From: CBDFLA01 sp965248915
Lineage (GTDB): Bacteria > Pseudomonadota > Alphaproteobacteria > M2410
Direction of reading: 5' to 3'
DNA length: 64,000 bases
NCBI GenBank assembly: GCA_965248915.1
Contig: OZ252216.1
Location: 3,348,001 to 3,412,000, forward strand
This document shows positions 24,843 to 33,320 of this stretch, in pieces. Both the position numbers and the translations under genes were made by a program. The notes beneath the pieces were generated by a model. That model ran no database searches. It had not been told where the DNA came from and was given only the letters and a program-made list of their open reading frames with translations. Within the stretch, counting starts at the first letter, position 1, and every line of letters starts with the position of its first letter.

Positions 24843-27203
24843 CTAGAACCGAACCGTTGCGAGGACTCCGAATTTAGCTGGCTCATTTACAGCGCCGAGT
24901 GGGAAAGAACCCAAAGCAGAAACCTGTGTGATATGGCGCTCATCGAAAATGTTACTGCCAAAGAGAGACAGCTCGTAGCGATCACCAGCAGGTGTGAGTG
25001 TGAAACGCACATCGACCTCTTCCCATCCTTTCGAACGGAACGTGGACTGATCTTGGTCGGTTTCAGTAAAAAAGACGCTGGACTGATGCTGGAGACTGAC
25101 CAACAGATTACCGGAACCCCAGTTGCCAATATCGAACGTGTAGTCGGCAGCCAGATAGAGCTGCCACTCCGGTGCTCGGCTCAGCTTGTTGCCATCAATA
25201 CTGACTGGAACAAGTGGGATAGGGGCGCCAATTGGAAACAACAAGCTGTCAGGAACAGCACTCAATTGACCGCCTTGAAACTCGGTATGCAGATAGGTCA
25301 CATTTCCAGTTAACCGAAGCCCGTCAACCGGCAATGCTGTGACCTCCAGTTCGAATCCTGCAATTTCTGCGGCAGGCGCGTTTTCTATGATGGCACCACC
25401 TGTAGGCACCGGCCGTCTAACCTGCAGATCGGTGTAATCGCTGTAGAATACGGCTAAGTTTGTGCGCAGGAGGTTGTCGAGAAAGTCCCCCTTCAGTCCG
25501 ACCTCGATTGTTTCAACGCTTTCGGGCCGAAAGGCAGGGACAAGACCAAAGGAATTGAAACCTCCCGACTTGAATCCTTGCGAGTAGCTGGCATAAACCA
25601 GCATTTCGTCCGACACTTGAAAATCAACCACAGCACGACCAGTAAAATCGTCCCAACTTTCGTCATCCGTGAAGGTTGTTGGTGGAACCAAAACAGCGCC
25701 TGCGGGGAGTGTCAATCCGCCGAGCGGTGGCGGAACGAACGCAGGTACGGTTCCGCCATTTAGGATGAAAACGACCTGGTTGTTTTCGAAGTCTTTGTCT
25801 TCGTGGCTGAACCGGCCTCCAAAGCGTAGTGTCAATCGCTCAGTGGTGTGAATTGACACGTCGGCGAAGGCTGCATATGCATCCAGATCTTGGAAGGCGT
25901 CGAAAATGGCGTTTGTACCGAGCCCAAAGAAGCCGTTGATATTGTGGATTTCCAGAGGGCTCATGGCGTTATCTTCATGGAGATAATGCGCGCCGACAAC
26001 CCACTCGACACGCTGCTCACCGTTTGAGCGCAGGCGAATCTCCTGGCTGTATTGCTCGTTTTCGAAACGACCGTTGTTGTTGAAATTGGAAAAACCGCTA
26101 CCGTCGGAGTCTTGCGCACCGTCGAGCTCCCAACTTCTGAATCCGCTTAGCAGATCCAGTACGACAGAGCCCAAATCCCAGTTTATTGCTAGTGTGGAAC
26201 TCCAGGTTTCGGAGTTAGCAAATTGAGGGTCGTTGATGGCGTAGTTGTCGCTATCGAGCATCTGGTCAAGGTCAGGTCGCACGACAAAGGGAGAAGAGGC
26301 TAAGGGGTTATTGATATCGGCAATCTGGAAAGTAAGCGGGACGGCGTTGCGTTTTTGGTACTCGTTTATCAAGTCAATGTTCACGTTTTCGCTGGCCAGG
26401 AATCTAAGCCGCAGTCTGGCCGTAAAATCCTCCGAGCCACCAAGGTCGCTGCCATCGACGATGTTCTTGCCGAAGCCAGAGCGGTCCGAAAAAGACGCGG
26501 CGGCCCGAGCCAATAGTCGATCCGTAACGAGTGCACCCGACACGACGCCCGACACCCGCCATTCGTCCAAGCTCGCCCAACCTGCACTCACGCGGCCTTC
26601 AAATTCTTCCGTCGGTGTCGCCGTATTGACCAGTAAAGCACCAGCAGTCGAGTTTCGACCATAGAGCGTGCCTTGTGGTCCACGGACCACTTCGATCGAT
26701 GAAATGTCGACCAGGTCGGCAGTTGAGAAACTCAATCGGCCAATATAAACACCGTCCACATAAACGGCGACAGGTTCGTCTGCGAATATGTTCGCCCCGC
26801 CGTTGGCGCCGCCAATGCCTCTAATGCTGAGCGGAGCTTGCGAATAGGCGACAGAATTTGTGGTTACAAACCCCGGCACCAACCCGTTCAGGTCTTCCAA
26901 AGTGTGTACATCTTTCTCAACCAAAAAATCGCCGGTCAAAGGTGTGATGGCAATGGGTACATCTTGGCTACTTTCAGAGCGCCGCTGAGCAGTAACGACG
27001 ACCTCCTCGAGTAGTATTTGTCTGTCATTGGATTGCGCCACCGCAACTGATAAGCCGCCCGTGCTCAGCAGGCATGAGGCGGCACCTAGACTGACAAGAT
27101 ATTTGAGCTTGCGAACCAGGCCCAAGTAGTTTCCACCCACAGGAGGTGAAAAGGCGAACGTAAATGGGGTCATAGACATCACAGCACTCCTCGTATTGGT
27201 CAA
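24843..27203 (-). CDS. TonB-dependent outer-membrane receptor
   Basis: A 786-residue receptor: an N-terminal export signal (hydrophobic segment VSLGAASCLLSTGGLSVAVAQ, about residues 37-57), TonB box LEEVVVTAQRR, plug with IAITPLTGDF, PLSIRGIGG, VYVDGVYIGR and IEVVRGPQGTLYGRNSTAGA, and a beta barrel ending ...FGVLATVRF. The extended, partly charged N-terminus suggests the true start may be the second or third Met. It is the first gene of a minus-strand operon with the FAH-type hydrolase and the cupin. A perfect-armed palindrome at 27260-27275 lies about 60 bp upstream of the start. Confidence 0.93.
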   Translation of the reverse strand: MTNTRSAVMSMTPFTFAFSPPVGGNYLGLVRKLKYLVSLGAASCLLSTGGLSVAVAQSNDRQILLEEVVVTAQRRSESSQDVPIAITPLTGDFLVEKDVHTLEDLNGLVPGFVTTNSVAYSQAPLSIRGIGGANGGANIFADEPVAVYVDGVYIGRLSFSTADLVDISSIEVVRGPQGTLYGRNSTAGALLVNTATPTEEFEGRVSAGWASLDEWRVSGVVSGALVTDRLLARAAASFSDRSGFGKNIVDGSDLGGSEDFTARLRLRFLASENVNIDLINEYQKRNAVPLTFQIADINNPLASSPFVVRPDLDQMLDSDNYAINDPQFANSETWSSTLAINWDLGSVVLDLLSGFRSWELDGAQDSDGSGFSNFNNNGRFENEQYSQEIRLRSNGEQRVEWVVGAHYLHEDNAMSPLEIHNINGFFGLGTNAIFDAFQDLDAYAAFADVSIHTTERLTLRFGGRFSHEDKDFENNQVVFILNGGTVPAFVPPPLGGLTLPAGAVLVPPTTFTDDESWDDFTGRAVVDFQVSDEMLVYASYSQGFKSGGFNSFGLVPAFRPESVETIEVGLKGDFLDNLLRTNLAVFYSDYTDLQVRRPVPTGGAIIENAPAAEIAGFELEVTALPVDGLRLTGNVTYLHTEFQGGQLSAVPDSLLFPIGAPIPLVPVSIDGNKLSRAPEWQLYLAADYTFDIGNWGSGNLLVSLQHQSSVFFTETDQDQSTFRSKGWEEVDVRFTLTPAGDRYELSLFGSNIFDERHITQVSALGSFPLGAVNEPAKFGVLATVRF

Positions 27204-27259
27204 CGCAAAGCCGAAGTTAAGGAGGATAATTCAAAAAATAGTCAAAAGTAAAGTTTTAT

Positions 27260-27275
27260 TTAGTCACATGACTAA
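27260..27275. promoter_or_regulatory. Palindromic operator candidate upstream of TonB receptor
   Basis: TTAGTCACATGACTAA has 7-bp perfect arms (TTAGTCA/TGACTAA) around a CA centre. It lies between the TonB receptor (start 27203) and the convergently placed end of a TetR gene (27368), in AT-rich promoter DNA. The same half-site reappears at 28180-28186, in the promoter region of the OsmC gene. The adjacent TetR is the natural candidate to bind. Confidence 0.5.
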
Positions 27276-27367
27276 GATTGTTTTATAATTTTTGCCAACA
27301 GTCTATGGTTACTGGCCGCGGTATTCACGAACAGTCTGGGTATTCCAACCAGGGCAAAAACTGCGAA

Positions 27368-28021
27368 TCATGACTTCGAAATGGAGCAGGCAGCACTTAT
27401 TCCAGCCACACAAAACGCAATAATTACCTCTCGTGCGTGAGTGTCCTTGCCGGGCTTTCTTTTCTTCATCACCGATTCAAATCGCCCAGCATCAGAAAAG
27501 GTAGTGATCATCGTGGAAACCATCAGCTCGTATGCAAAATAGACGTCGCTTGAATCAGCTTCCGGCAATGCTCTACGCAATAACAACGCCATTCGATGAG
27601 CCGTCGGATCAAAGTACCGACTGGTCACGTCCTTCCATTCTTGCAGTGCTGTCATCTGGGCAATGAGCTTGACATAGTTGCGCCAACCCTCAGTGCCGGT
27701 GAGACGAAGCTCAAACACCGGCTCAATAAAACAAGCGACAATTGCCTCTAGCGATGGATTTCCGGGGGAAGCATCTCGCTCCGCTTCGTCCAGCCGCTCA
27801 GCCCGCTTCTCGGACAACAAGTTTGCCCTCCTGGCAATGGTGTGCTCGAAGAGATCTGTCTTTTTTCCAAAATGGTATTGGACAAGAGCCAGTTCGACCC
27901 CGGCCTCTTTTGCCACAGCGCGCATGGACGTTCCGTGAAAACCCATGTGTGCAAATAGGGCTTCTGCCGCATCGAGAATCGCAGTCTGTTTTGAGTTTCT
28001 TTTGGTCTTGACCATTTGCAT
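27368..28021 (-). CDS. TetR-family transcriptional regulator
   Basis: A 217-residue regulator with the N-terminal helix-turn-helix at residues 8-58 (KQTAILDAAEALFAHMGFHG, SMRAVAKEAGVELALVQYHF) and a C-terminal helical domain resembling the group that includes catabolic repressors (GWRNYVKLIAQM, TMITTFSDAGRFE). It lies upstream of the TonB-FAH-cupin operon on the same strand, with the 165-bp gap holding a palindrome, and is divergent from OsmC. Its own upstream region has an inverted repeat TAATATC/GATATTA, consistent with autoregulation. The ligand is unknown. Confidence 0.9.
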   Translation of the reverse strand: MQMVKTKRNSKQTAILDAAEALFAHMGFHGTSMRAVAKEAGVELALVQYHFGKKTDLFEHTIARRANLLSEKRAERLDEAERDASPGNPSLEAIVACFIEPVFELRLTGTEGWRNYVKLIAQMTALQEWKDVTSRYFDPTAHRMALLLRRALPEADSSDVYFAYELMVSTMITTFSDAGRFESVMKKRKPGKDTHAREVIIAFCVAGISAACSISKS

Positions 28022-28045
28022 TTGCCTGTCCGGCGTACTCTCATT

Positions 28046-28078
28046 TGATAATATCAGGATAATAAGATCGCGATATTA
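28046..28078. promoter_or_regulatory. Inverted repeats upstream of the TetR gene
   Basis: TGATAATATCA (28046-28056) is itself a palindrome, and TAATATC (28049-28055) also pairs with GATATTA (28072-28078) across 16 bases. This lies 25-57 bp upstream of the TetR start at 28021, where an autoregulatory operator would be expected. Binding has not been shown. Confidence 0.45.
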
Positions 28079-28216
28079 CCTATTGTAATTCCGCCAACAC
28101 GAGCAACTTTACACAATCGCATGCACTAATAAACACTTTACATTTACCCTTTTAAAACTATACGTATGACTATGAAAGATTAGTCAATTGTATCACAACA
28201 ATAGCAACTGAGAAAG

Positions 28217-28729
28217 ATGCGGGGTAATTTGTCAATGTCCGTGACCTCAAAGATTCACGAAGTGGTTTTTCGCTGCCAGGGTAGGGCGGAGGGCAAAATG
28301 CGTAGCGCTCTCAGTGTAAGAATGGAAAAGCCATGGTCTGAAACCTATGAGCTGGCAACCGATGAAAGCAAAAGACTGGGCGGTGAAGGAACTGCCCCGC
28401 CACCGCTTGCCTTGTTTGTCGCCAGTCTTGTGGGCTGTCTTATGACTCAGATTAGGTCGGTCGCCAAGCAATGGACTTTTGGGCTTGAGAAATTAGCAGT
28501 AGAAGCGCTTGTCGAATGGGAGGCCGAACAGATCGGCAATAGTCCTTACACGGCGATGCCAAAAGAAATTTCTCTTCAAATCGATGTGTCTAGCGATGCC
28601 CCCCAAGGAGAGGTAAGAAAACTAATAGAGGATGCGCGAAAGTCATGCTTTATCGAACAAACGCTAGGATGCAAGAATGTGATACGGCACCGTCTGAGAA
28701 GTGAAGACGGTGGGTGGATTGAAATCTAG
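28217..28729 (+). CDS. OsmC-family protein
   Basis: A 170-residue OsmC/Ohr-fold protein. The two reactive cysteines expected for peroxide reduction are visible in LVGCLMTQIR (about residue 76) and KSCFIEQTLG (about residue 144). The family GGEGTAPPPLALFVASL loop precedes the first. Such proteins reduce organic hydroperoxides at the expense of thiols; some act in other thiol chemistry. It is divergent from the TetR gene with 195 bp between, containing TAGTCA half-sites. A start at the ATG at 28235 (MSVTSK) is also possible. Confidence 0.85.
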   Translation: MRGNLSMSVTSKIHEVVFRCQGRAEGKMRSALSVRMEKPWSETYELATDESKRLGGEGTAPPPLALFVASLVGCLMTQIRSVAKQWTFGLEKLAVEALVEWEAEQIGNSPYTAMPKEISLQIDVSSDAPQGEVRKLIEDARKSCFIEQTLGCKNVIRHRLRSEDGGWIEI

Positions 28730-28840
28730 TGCGATCCTTGGATGACACCACTATGCAATCGGTCCCATCAATCGATTGTAGGTCGGAGGGTTACATCTTA
28801 GACTTCAGGGATGGTCTGAACGGAAAGGTTCACAACGCCC

Positions 28841-29083
28841 TCATCCGCCCTTGATTCGCGGGATCAGAAAGACATCGGCGTGTGCCGGAATCGGCTGTGT
28901 CCAGTCGTCACGGTAGATGTCGCCATTGATCGACACGGCTATCCCTTCATCTATGTGATCCTGCATTTCTGGATAGCGTTCAACCAGCGCGGTAAGCAGT
29001 CCATGGATCGTCGATGCTTCGACGTCAATCGTAGCGGCACCGCCAGCTCCGGATCGAAGAGTGCCCGTCAAGCTAACTCGCAT
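28841..29083 (-). CDS. MoaD/ThiS-like sulfur-carrier-type protein
   Basis: An 80-residue beta-grasp protein (MRVSLTGTLRSGAGG ... VFLIPRIKGG). It ends exactly in Gly-Gly, the residue pair that is adenylated and thiocarboxylated in MoaD, ThiS and related carriers. The loop ALVERYPEMQDHI and SINGDIYRDDWTQPI agree with the family. The ATG at 29081-29083 overlaps the end of the molybdopterin-subunit gene by 11 bp; longer starts reach 29107. It is the last gene of the molybdenum hydroxylase operon, so a dedicated role in cofactor sulfuration or in thioacid supply is conceivable. No MoaE or MoeB lies next to it. Confidence 0.75.
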   Translation of the reverse strand: MRVSLTGTLRSGAGGAATIDVEASTIHGLLTALVERYPEMQDHIDEGIAVSINGDIYRDDWTQPIPAHADVFLIPRIKGG

Positions 29084-31340
29084 GGCTTGCGTCATCAATG
29101 GCCTCAAGAACGCGTGGAGGCGACATCGGCACTTGCGTCAGTCGAACACCGACAGCATCGGCGATCGCATTACCAACCGCTGCAAGGGGTGGAACGATGG
29201 AAGTCTCCCCGACGCCGCGTATGCCATAGGGATGATTTGGATTCGGAATTTCAAGGATCATTGTATCGATGAAGGGCAGATCCGAACACACAGGAATGCG
29301 ATAATCGAGAAATCCCGGATTCTGCAAAACCCCATCCTTCCCATAGACATATTCCTCGTTGAGTGCCCATCCTATACCCTGAGCGGCAGCGCCTTGAAAC
29401 TGGCCTTCAACATAGTCGGGGTGAATTGCCTTGCCCGCATCTTGAACCACCGTGTAACGAATAACCTTACTGGCTCCGGTTTCGGGATCGACCTCAATAT
29501 CGCAGATGTGGCTCGCAAATCCAACACCAGCACCATCTGCGGTGACTTCATTGTGGCCAGCGATGGGGCCGCCCGTTCTGTGTGATCGCGCTGCAATTTC
29601 TTTCAGGGACAATGTCGGGAGATTGCCATGCTTCTTGCCTGTGGCTCTGGCCTCGCCATTTTCCCAGGTGACGTCTTCAATCGGAATATCCCACATTTTT
29701 GCGGCGCGCTCCTTCAACACGTCAATTGCCTCGCGTGCGGCGAATATGGTCGCCATGCCCGAAGAGAAAGTGCCGCGGCTGCCTTCGGTCGTGTCATTGT
29801 GCCCGAGAGAAGCTGAATCGCCGATGCTGGCCTTGACCTGTTCATAGGCAACGCCCAGTTCCTCCGCAGCAATCATGGCCAAAGACGCGCGTGAACCGCC
29901 AACATCGACCGTCCCGACCGTAAGATTGACGGTTCCGTCGGTACCAATATTAAGGTCTGTGCACGTCTGACCGCCAATGTTGAACCAGAAGCCGCAAGCA
30001 ACACCGCGGCCCTGGTTCTTCTTGAGCCGAATTTTCATGTGCGGATGGTCCCTCACTGCTTCCAGCGTCGGTTCAATTCCGATCGGACCGTAAATGGGAC
30101 CATAAGGCGCACGGGTGCCTTCTCTGGCAACGTTCTTGAGGCGGAAGTCAACGGGGTCCATGCCAATCTCTTTGGCTAACATATCCATCGTGCTCTCGAT
30201 CGCAAAGGCCGCCATTGGTGCCGACGGGGCCCGGTAGGCCGTACTCTTTGGTCGATTAACGACGACATCCCAGCCTATGGTCTTCATGTTCTTGATGTCA
30301 TAACAGGCAAACCCGGTCATGCAGCCAAGCATCGCCCACTGTCCCGGAAACGCACCGCCCTGATATCGCATCTCTGCAACGGCGGCTGTAATGGTCCCAT
30401 CCTTCTTTGCGCCAATCTTGACATCAATCGATGTCGACGATGTTGGTCCGGTTGCCCTGAAGACCTCATCGCGGTCCATCACCAGCTTGACGGGCCTGTT
30501 CGCCTTGCGCGAAAGAGCAAGGGCAACCGGTTCCGTCCAGACATGGGTCTTGCCTCCAAAACCACCACCGATTTCCGATGACGTGGTCTTGAGCGCGGCG
30601 AAGTCCAACCCCAACAGCGCAGCACAGGTGTTGCGGAAAGAAAAATGTCCCTGGGTTGTGACCCAGAGTTCTGAGGTCCCGTCAGGATTGACCGATGCGA
30701 GGCATGCATGGGGCTCAATATACCCCTGGTGTGTCTGGCCGGTCTTGAATGACTTCTCGGTAATAACGTCTGCGTCCTCAAATCCTGTTTCGACGTCTCC
30801 GTTGCCCATCTGCGTTCGGGCGGCAATGTTCGAGGGCTTTTCCGGTTTCGGATCAACGCCTGAAGTGAAGATCCAGTCATGAAGTACCGGCGCGTCGGGT
30901 TTCATTGCCTCGTCCACATCAGTGACGTGGGGGAGTACCTTATAGTCGATCTCGATAAGCTTGAGGGCCTTCTGGGCCGTCCGTTCGTCGATGGCTGCAA
31001 CTGCGGCAACAGCGTGGCCGTCGTAAAGTGCCCGGCCTCTGGCCATGCAGTTCTCAAGAATGTTTTGCAATCCAATGTCACCATTTGTGAGATCGGGAAG
31101 ATCTTTCGATGTAATGACGGCCTTAACGCCCTTGAGCTTTTCCGCTTTGGAGGTATTGATCTTCCTGATTTTCGCGTGGGCATGAGGCGAGCGCAGAATG
31201 CGGCCAACAAGCTGGCCTGGAGCAAAAGTGTCCGCACCAAAGCGAGCCTTGCCGGTAACCTTGTCCACTCCATCGGGACGCTTGAACCGGTTGCCGATAA
31301 CAACAAATTTGCGCTCTAGGAAACTATTGTCATGGGTCAT
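29073..31340 (-). CDS. Xanthine dehydrogenase-family molybdopterin-binding (large) subunit
   Basis: The catalytic subunit of a CoxL/XDH-type molybdenum hydroxylase, 755 residues. It has the N-terminal RPDGVDKVTGKARFGADTF domain, the cofactor-binding loops GGGFGGKTHVW, AYRAPSAPMAAFAIES and GGSRASLAMIAAEELG, and the catalytic Glu in GIRGVGETSIVPPLAAVGNAIADA near residue 715. The loop reads AYRAPS, not the AYxCSFR loop of form I CO dehydrogenase, so a carbon monoxide role is unlikely. It probably hydroxylates a ring or oxidises an aldehyde. It overlaps the 2Fe-2S gene by 4 bp. Confidence 0.93.
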   Translation of the reverse strand: MTHDNSFLERKFVVIGNRFKRPDGVDKVTGKARFGADTFAPGQLVGRILRSPHAHAKIRKINTSKAEKLKGVKAVITSKDLPDLTNGDIGLQNILENCMARGRALYDGHAVAAVAAIDERTAQKALKLIEIDYKVLPHVTDVDEAMKPDAPVLHDWIFTSGVDPKPEKPSNIAARTQMGNGDVETGFEDADVITEKSFKTGQTHQGYIEPHACLASVNPDGTSELWVTTQGHFSFRNTCAALLGLDFAALKTTSSEIGGGFGGKTHVWTEPVALALSRKANRPVKLVMDRDEVFRATGPTSSTSIDVKIGAKKDGTITAAVAEMRYQGGAFPGQWAMLGCMTGFACYDIKNMKTIGWDVVVNRPKSTAYRAPSAPMAAFAIESTMDMLAKEIGMDPVDFRLKNVAREGTRAPYGPIYGPIGIEPTLEAVRDHPHMKIRLKKNQGRGVACGFWFNIGGQTCTDLNIGTDGTVNLTVGTVDVGGSRASLAMIAAEELGVAYEQVKASIGDSASLGHNDTTEGSRGTFSSGMATIFAAREAIDVLKERAAKMWDIPIEDVTWENGEARATGKKHGNLPTLSLKEIAARSHRTGGPIAGHNEVTADGAGVGFASHICDIEVDPETGASKVIRYTVVQDAGKAIHPDYVEGQFQGAAAQGIGWALNEEYVYGKDGVLQNPGFLDYRIPVCSDLPFIDTMILEIPNPNHPYGIRGVGETSIVPPLAAVGNAIADAVGVRLTQVPMSPPRVLEAIDDASHAS

Positions 31341-31843
31341 GTTGCTGCCCTATTCCTTTTTTTCTTTGCCTTGCGCATGTCTTTGGCAGTCGCTTGGACG
31401 GCCCGAACAATCTTGTCATAACCGGTACAACGACACAGGTTACCAGCAAGGGCATAGCGAATTTCCATCTCGTCCGGATCTGGATTTCTGTCAAGCAGGG
31501 CCTTGGCAGCGACAAGGAACCCGGGTGTGCAAAAGCCGCACTGCAGTGCCGCATGTTCAATGAACTTCTCTTGCAGCAAATGCAATTCGCCGTTTGCAGA
31601 CAATCCTTCAACGGTTTCCACTTCCCGTCCGCCTGCCTCAACACCGAGGACAAGGCAGGAACAGACCAACCGACCATCCAGCGTGACGCTGCAAGCACCG
31701 CAATCACCAGTGCCGCAACCTTCCTTGACACCGGTCAGGCCCACTCGGTTTCTCAATGCGTCGAGCAGTGTCTCTTCGTTGGGACAGGCAAACTCTACCG
31801 TATCTCCGTTGACAGTTGTTGATACAAGTGTGGTGCCCGTCAT
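31337..31843 (-). CDS. (2Fe-2S)-binding small subunit of molybdenum hydroxylase
   Basis: A 168-residue CoxS-type electron-transfer subunit with two 2Fe-2S centres: the plant-type ferredoxin cluster (EGCGTGDCGACSVTLDGRLVCSC region) and the helical cluster (CGFCTPGF and GNLCRCTGYDKIV). Electrons pass from the molybdenum centre through these clusters to the FAD subunit. Overlaps of 4 bp with both neighbours indicate coupled expression. Confidence 0.95.
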   Translation of the reverse strand: MTGTTLVSTTVNGDTVEFACPNEETLLDALRNRVGLTGVKEGCGTGDCGACSVTLDGRLVCSCLVLGVEAGGREVETVEGLSANGELHLLQEKFIEHAALQCGFCTPGFLVAAKALLDRNPDPDEMEIRYALAGNLCRCTGYDKIVRAVQATAKDMRKAKKKRNRAAT

Positions 31844-32700
31844 GCCGTTCCCTCTGCTCTTTTGAGTGCTATTTTTGCAACACGGCGCGCCATCACGCCA
31901 GCGATTCGTTTCCGGTAAGCGGCGGTGCCGCGTTTGTCATCAATAGGCCTGCAGGCCGACGAACAAGCAGCCGCCAGATTGTCCAACGCAGATTTGTTGA
32001 CTTTCGTACCGATGAGAGCATCGGCCGCTTCCGGCGCCAGGAGGGCCGTTGGGGCCACCGCACCGAGGGCAACACGCGCTTTCTTCACAAGACCGTCCTC
32101 CAGCGAAAGGCATATGCCAATGCCAACGACAGCGATGTCCATTTCTGTTCGGGGGATAAACCTGAGATAGGCATCACCCGTGTGCTTACTTGGATTTGGC
32201 AGCATGATCGCCTCGATCACTTCCGCCTTCGTAAGGGATGTTTTCCCCGGACCTGTAACAATGTCTTCGACCCGAACCGTACGCCGTCCGTTCGCGCCAA
32301 CGACAACCGCTTTTGCGCCAGCTGCAATGAGTGCCGGCACACTGTCGGCCGCCGGCGATGCATTGCATAGGTTACCAACAATGGTGCAACGCCCCTGGAT
32401 CTGGTCAGACCCAATAAGATTTGCTGCCTCAACGACCCCAGGCCAGACCTTTTTCAGAGCTTTGTGCTCACCGAGTTCAGCGCAAGAAACCGCAGCTCCG
32501 ATGCGAAACCCTGTTTTGCGGGTTTCGACGGTCCTAGCGGCAGGAATACGCTTGATGTCGATCAGCAGATCTGGTTCGACCATGCCTGTCTTCATCCCGA
32601 CCAACAAGTCAGTGCCACCTGCGATGACGCAAGCCTTGCCTTTCTCGTTCTTTAACAACCCGACGGCCTCTTTGATCGTCGTGGGCGCTTCATATCTCAT
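31840..32700 (-). CDS. FAD-binding medium subunit of molybdenum hydroxylase
   Basis: A CoxM-type FAD subunit of about 286 residues. The flavin-binding motifs are VIAGGTDLLVGMKTGM near residue 25 and TIVGNLCNASPAADSVPALIAAGA near residue 100. The start is placed at the ATG at 32698-32700 (MRYEAPTTIKEAVGLL) with GGAAG about 10 bp upstream; a TTG at 32718 is the alternative. It is the first gene of the FAD-FeS-Mo-MoaD operon. A short inverted repeat GGTGCA/TGCACC lies just upstream at 32727-32744. The substrate of the enzyme is unknown. Confidence 0.92.
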   Translation of the reverse strand: MRYEAPTTIKEAVGLLKNEKGKACVIAGGTDLLVGMKTGMVEPDLLIDIKRIPAARTVETRKTGFRIGAAVSCAELGEHKALKKVWPGVVEAANLIGSDQIQGRCTIVGNLCNASPAADSVPALIAAGAKAVVVGANGRRTVRVEDIVTGPGKTSLTKAEVIEAIMLPNPSKHTGDAYLRFIPRTEMDIAVVGIGICLSLEDGLVKKARVALGAVAPTALLAPEAADALIGTKVNKSALDNLAAACSSACRPIDDKRGTAAYRKRIAGVMARRVAKIALKRAEGTA

Positions 32701-33055
32701 TGTTGGTTTCGCTTCCAATTGTTGCAGGTGCAGGTGATTGCACCCCCTTTTTGCGATTCAGCTGCGAAGTATTCAGCATATATTTGGTCATTGCAACTCG
32801 ACTGTGAGTGGACAATTCCACAGGGTTTTGATCCGCGAGATGGTCTCGATGAATTGGGAAATGAACTATCATTGCAATGAAGATCTGGTTGGTACTGAAG
32901 GTTCTGCTGATCGACGGGTTCACGCAAAGTCCTGGTTCAGACTTGGATGCGAACGTAATGGTGTTGCTGACGCTTGCAAGAAGTAGTGGGTAGAATGAGG
33001 GCTCTACACTTTTTCCAAACGTGGTTTTCTTGTTCTTTTTTAAATTTTATTGAAA
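32701..33055. other. Intergenic region upstream of the molybdenum hydroxylase operon
   Basis: About 355 bp without a convincing gene. It should hold the minus-strand promoter for the FAD-FeS-Mo operon. The inverted repeat GGTGCA/TGCACC (32727-32744) sits 27-44 bp upstream of the FAD-subunit start. An 82-codon open frame on the plus strand (32738-32986) shows no recognisable protein features and is probably chance. Confidence 0.45.
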
Positions 33056-33114
33056 TTATCGTAGTGATAAAGTATATTTATCGTTATGATAAAGTGCAAT
33101 CAGCGTTATGATTG
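33056..33114. promoter_or_regulatory. Three 22-bp-phased operator palindromes before TonB receptor
   Basis: TTATCGTAGTGATAA (33056-33070) and TTATCGTTATGATAA (33078-33092) are 15-bp near-perfect palindromes beginning 22 bp apart. A degenerate third copy, TCAGCGTTATGATTG (33100-33114), begins another 22 bp on. Twenty-two bp is close to two helical turns, so bound dimers would lie on one DNA face. The same doublet recurs at 48322-48358 and a single copy at 45397-45411. They probably control the TonB receptor starting at 33321, and possibly the divergent molybdenum hydroxylase operon. Confidence 0.78.
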
Positions 33115-33320
33115 TGCCGAGATCGTACGGGAAGCACCAAGAGAAAGAGATTTGTATTTCTATCCGGGCATGTTTCTCATGTATCAGCGCTTCGGAAATC
33201 AGTCGCGCAAAAGGGAACTATTTTAGGGGATTGTTGCGCCCGTGAATTGAGAACAGCGACTGAGTGTCGGTGTTTGAGGGACGTAAATCACATATCTTGA
33301 TGAAGGAACAGGAGGGGAAA

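Noticed and set aside
29073..31340. Form I carbon monoxide dehydrogenase (CoxL)
   Set aside because: The active-site loop reads AYRAPS, not the AYxCSFR loop required for CO oxidation, so only a general molybdenum hydroxylase is called.
32738..32986. 82-codon open frame ahead of the third TonB receptor
   Set aside because: No recognisable motif or good ribosome-binding site; lies in a promoter region between divergent operons.
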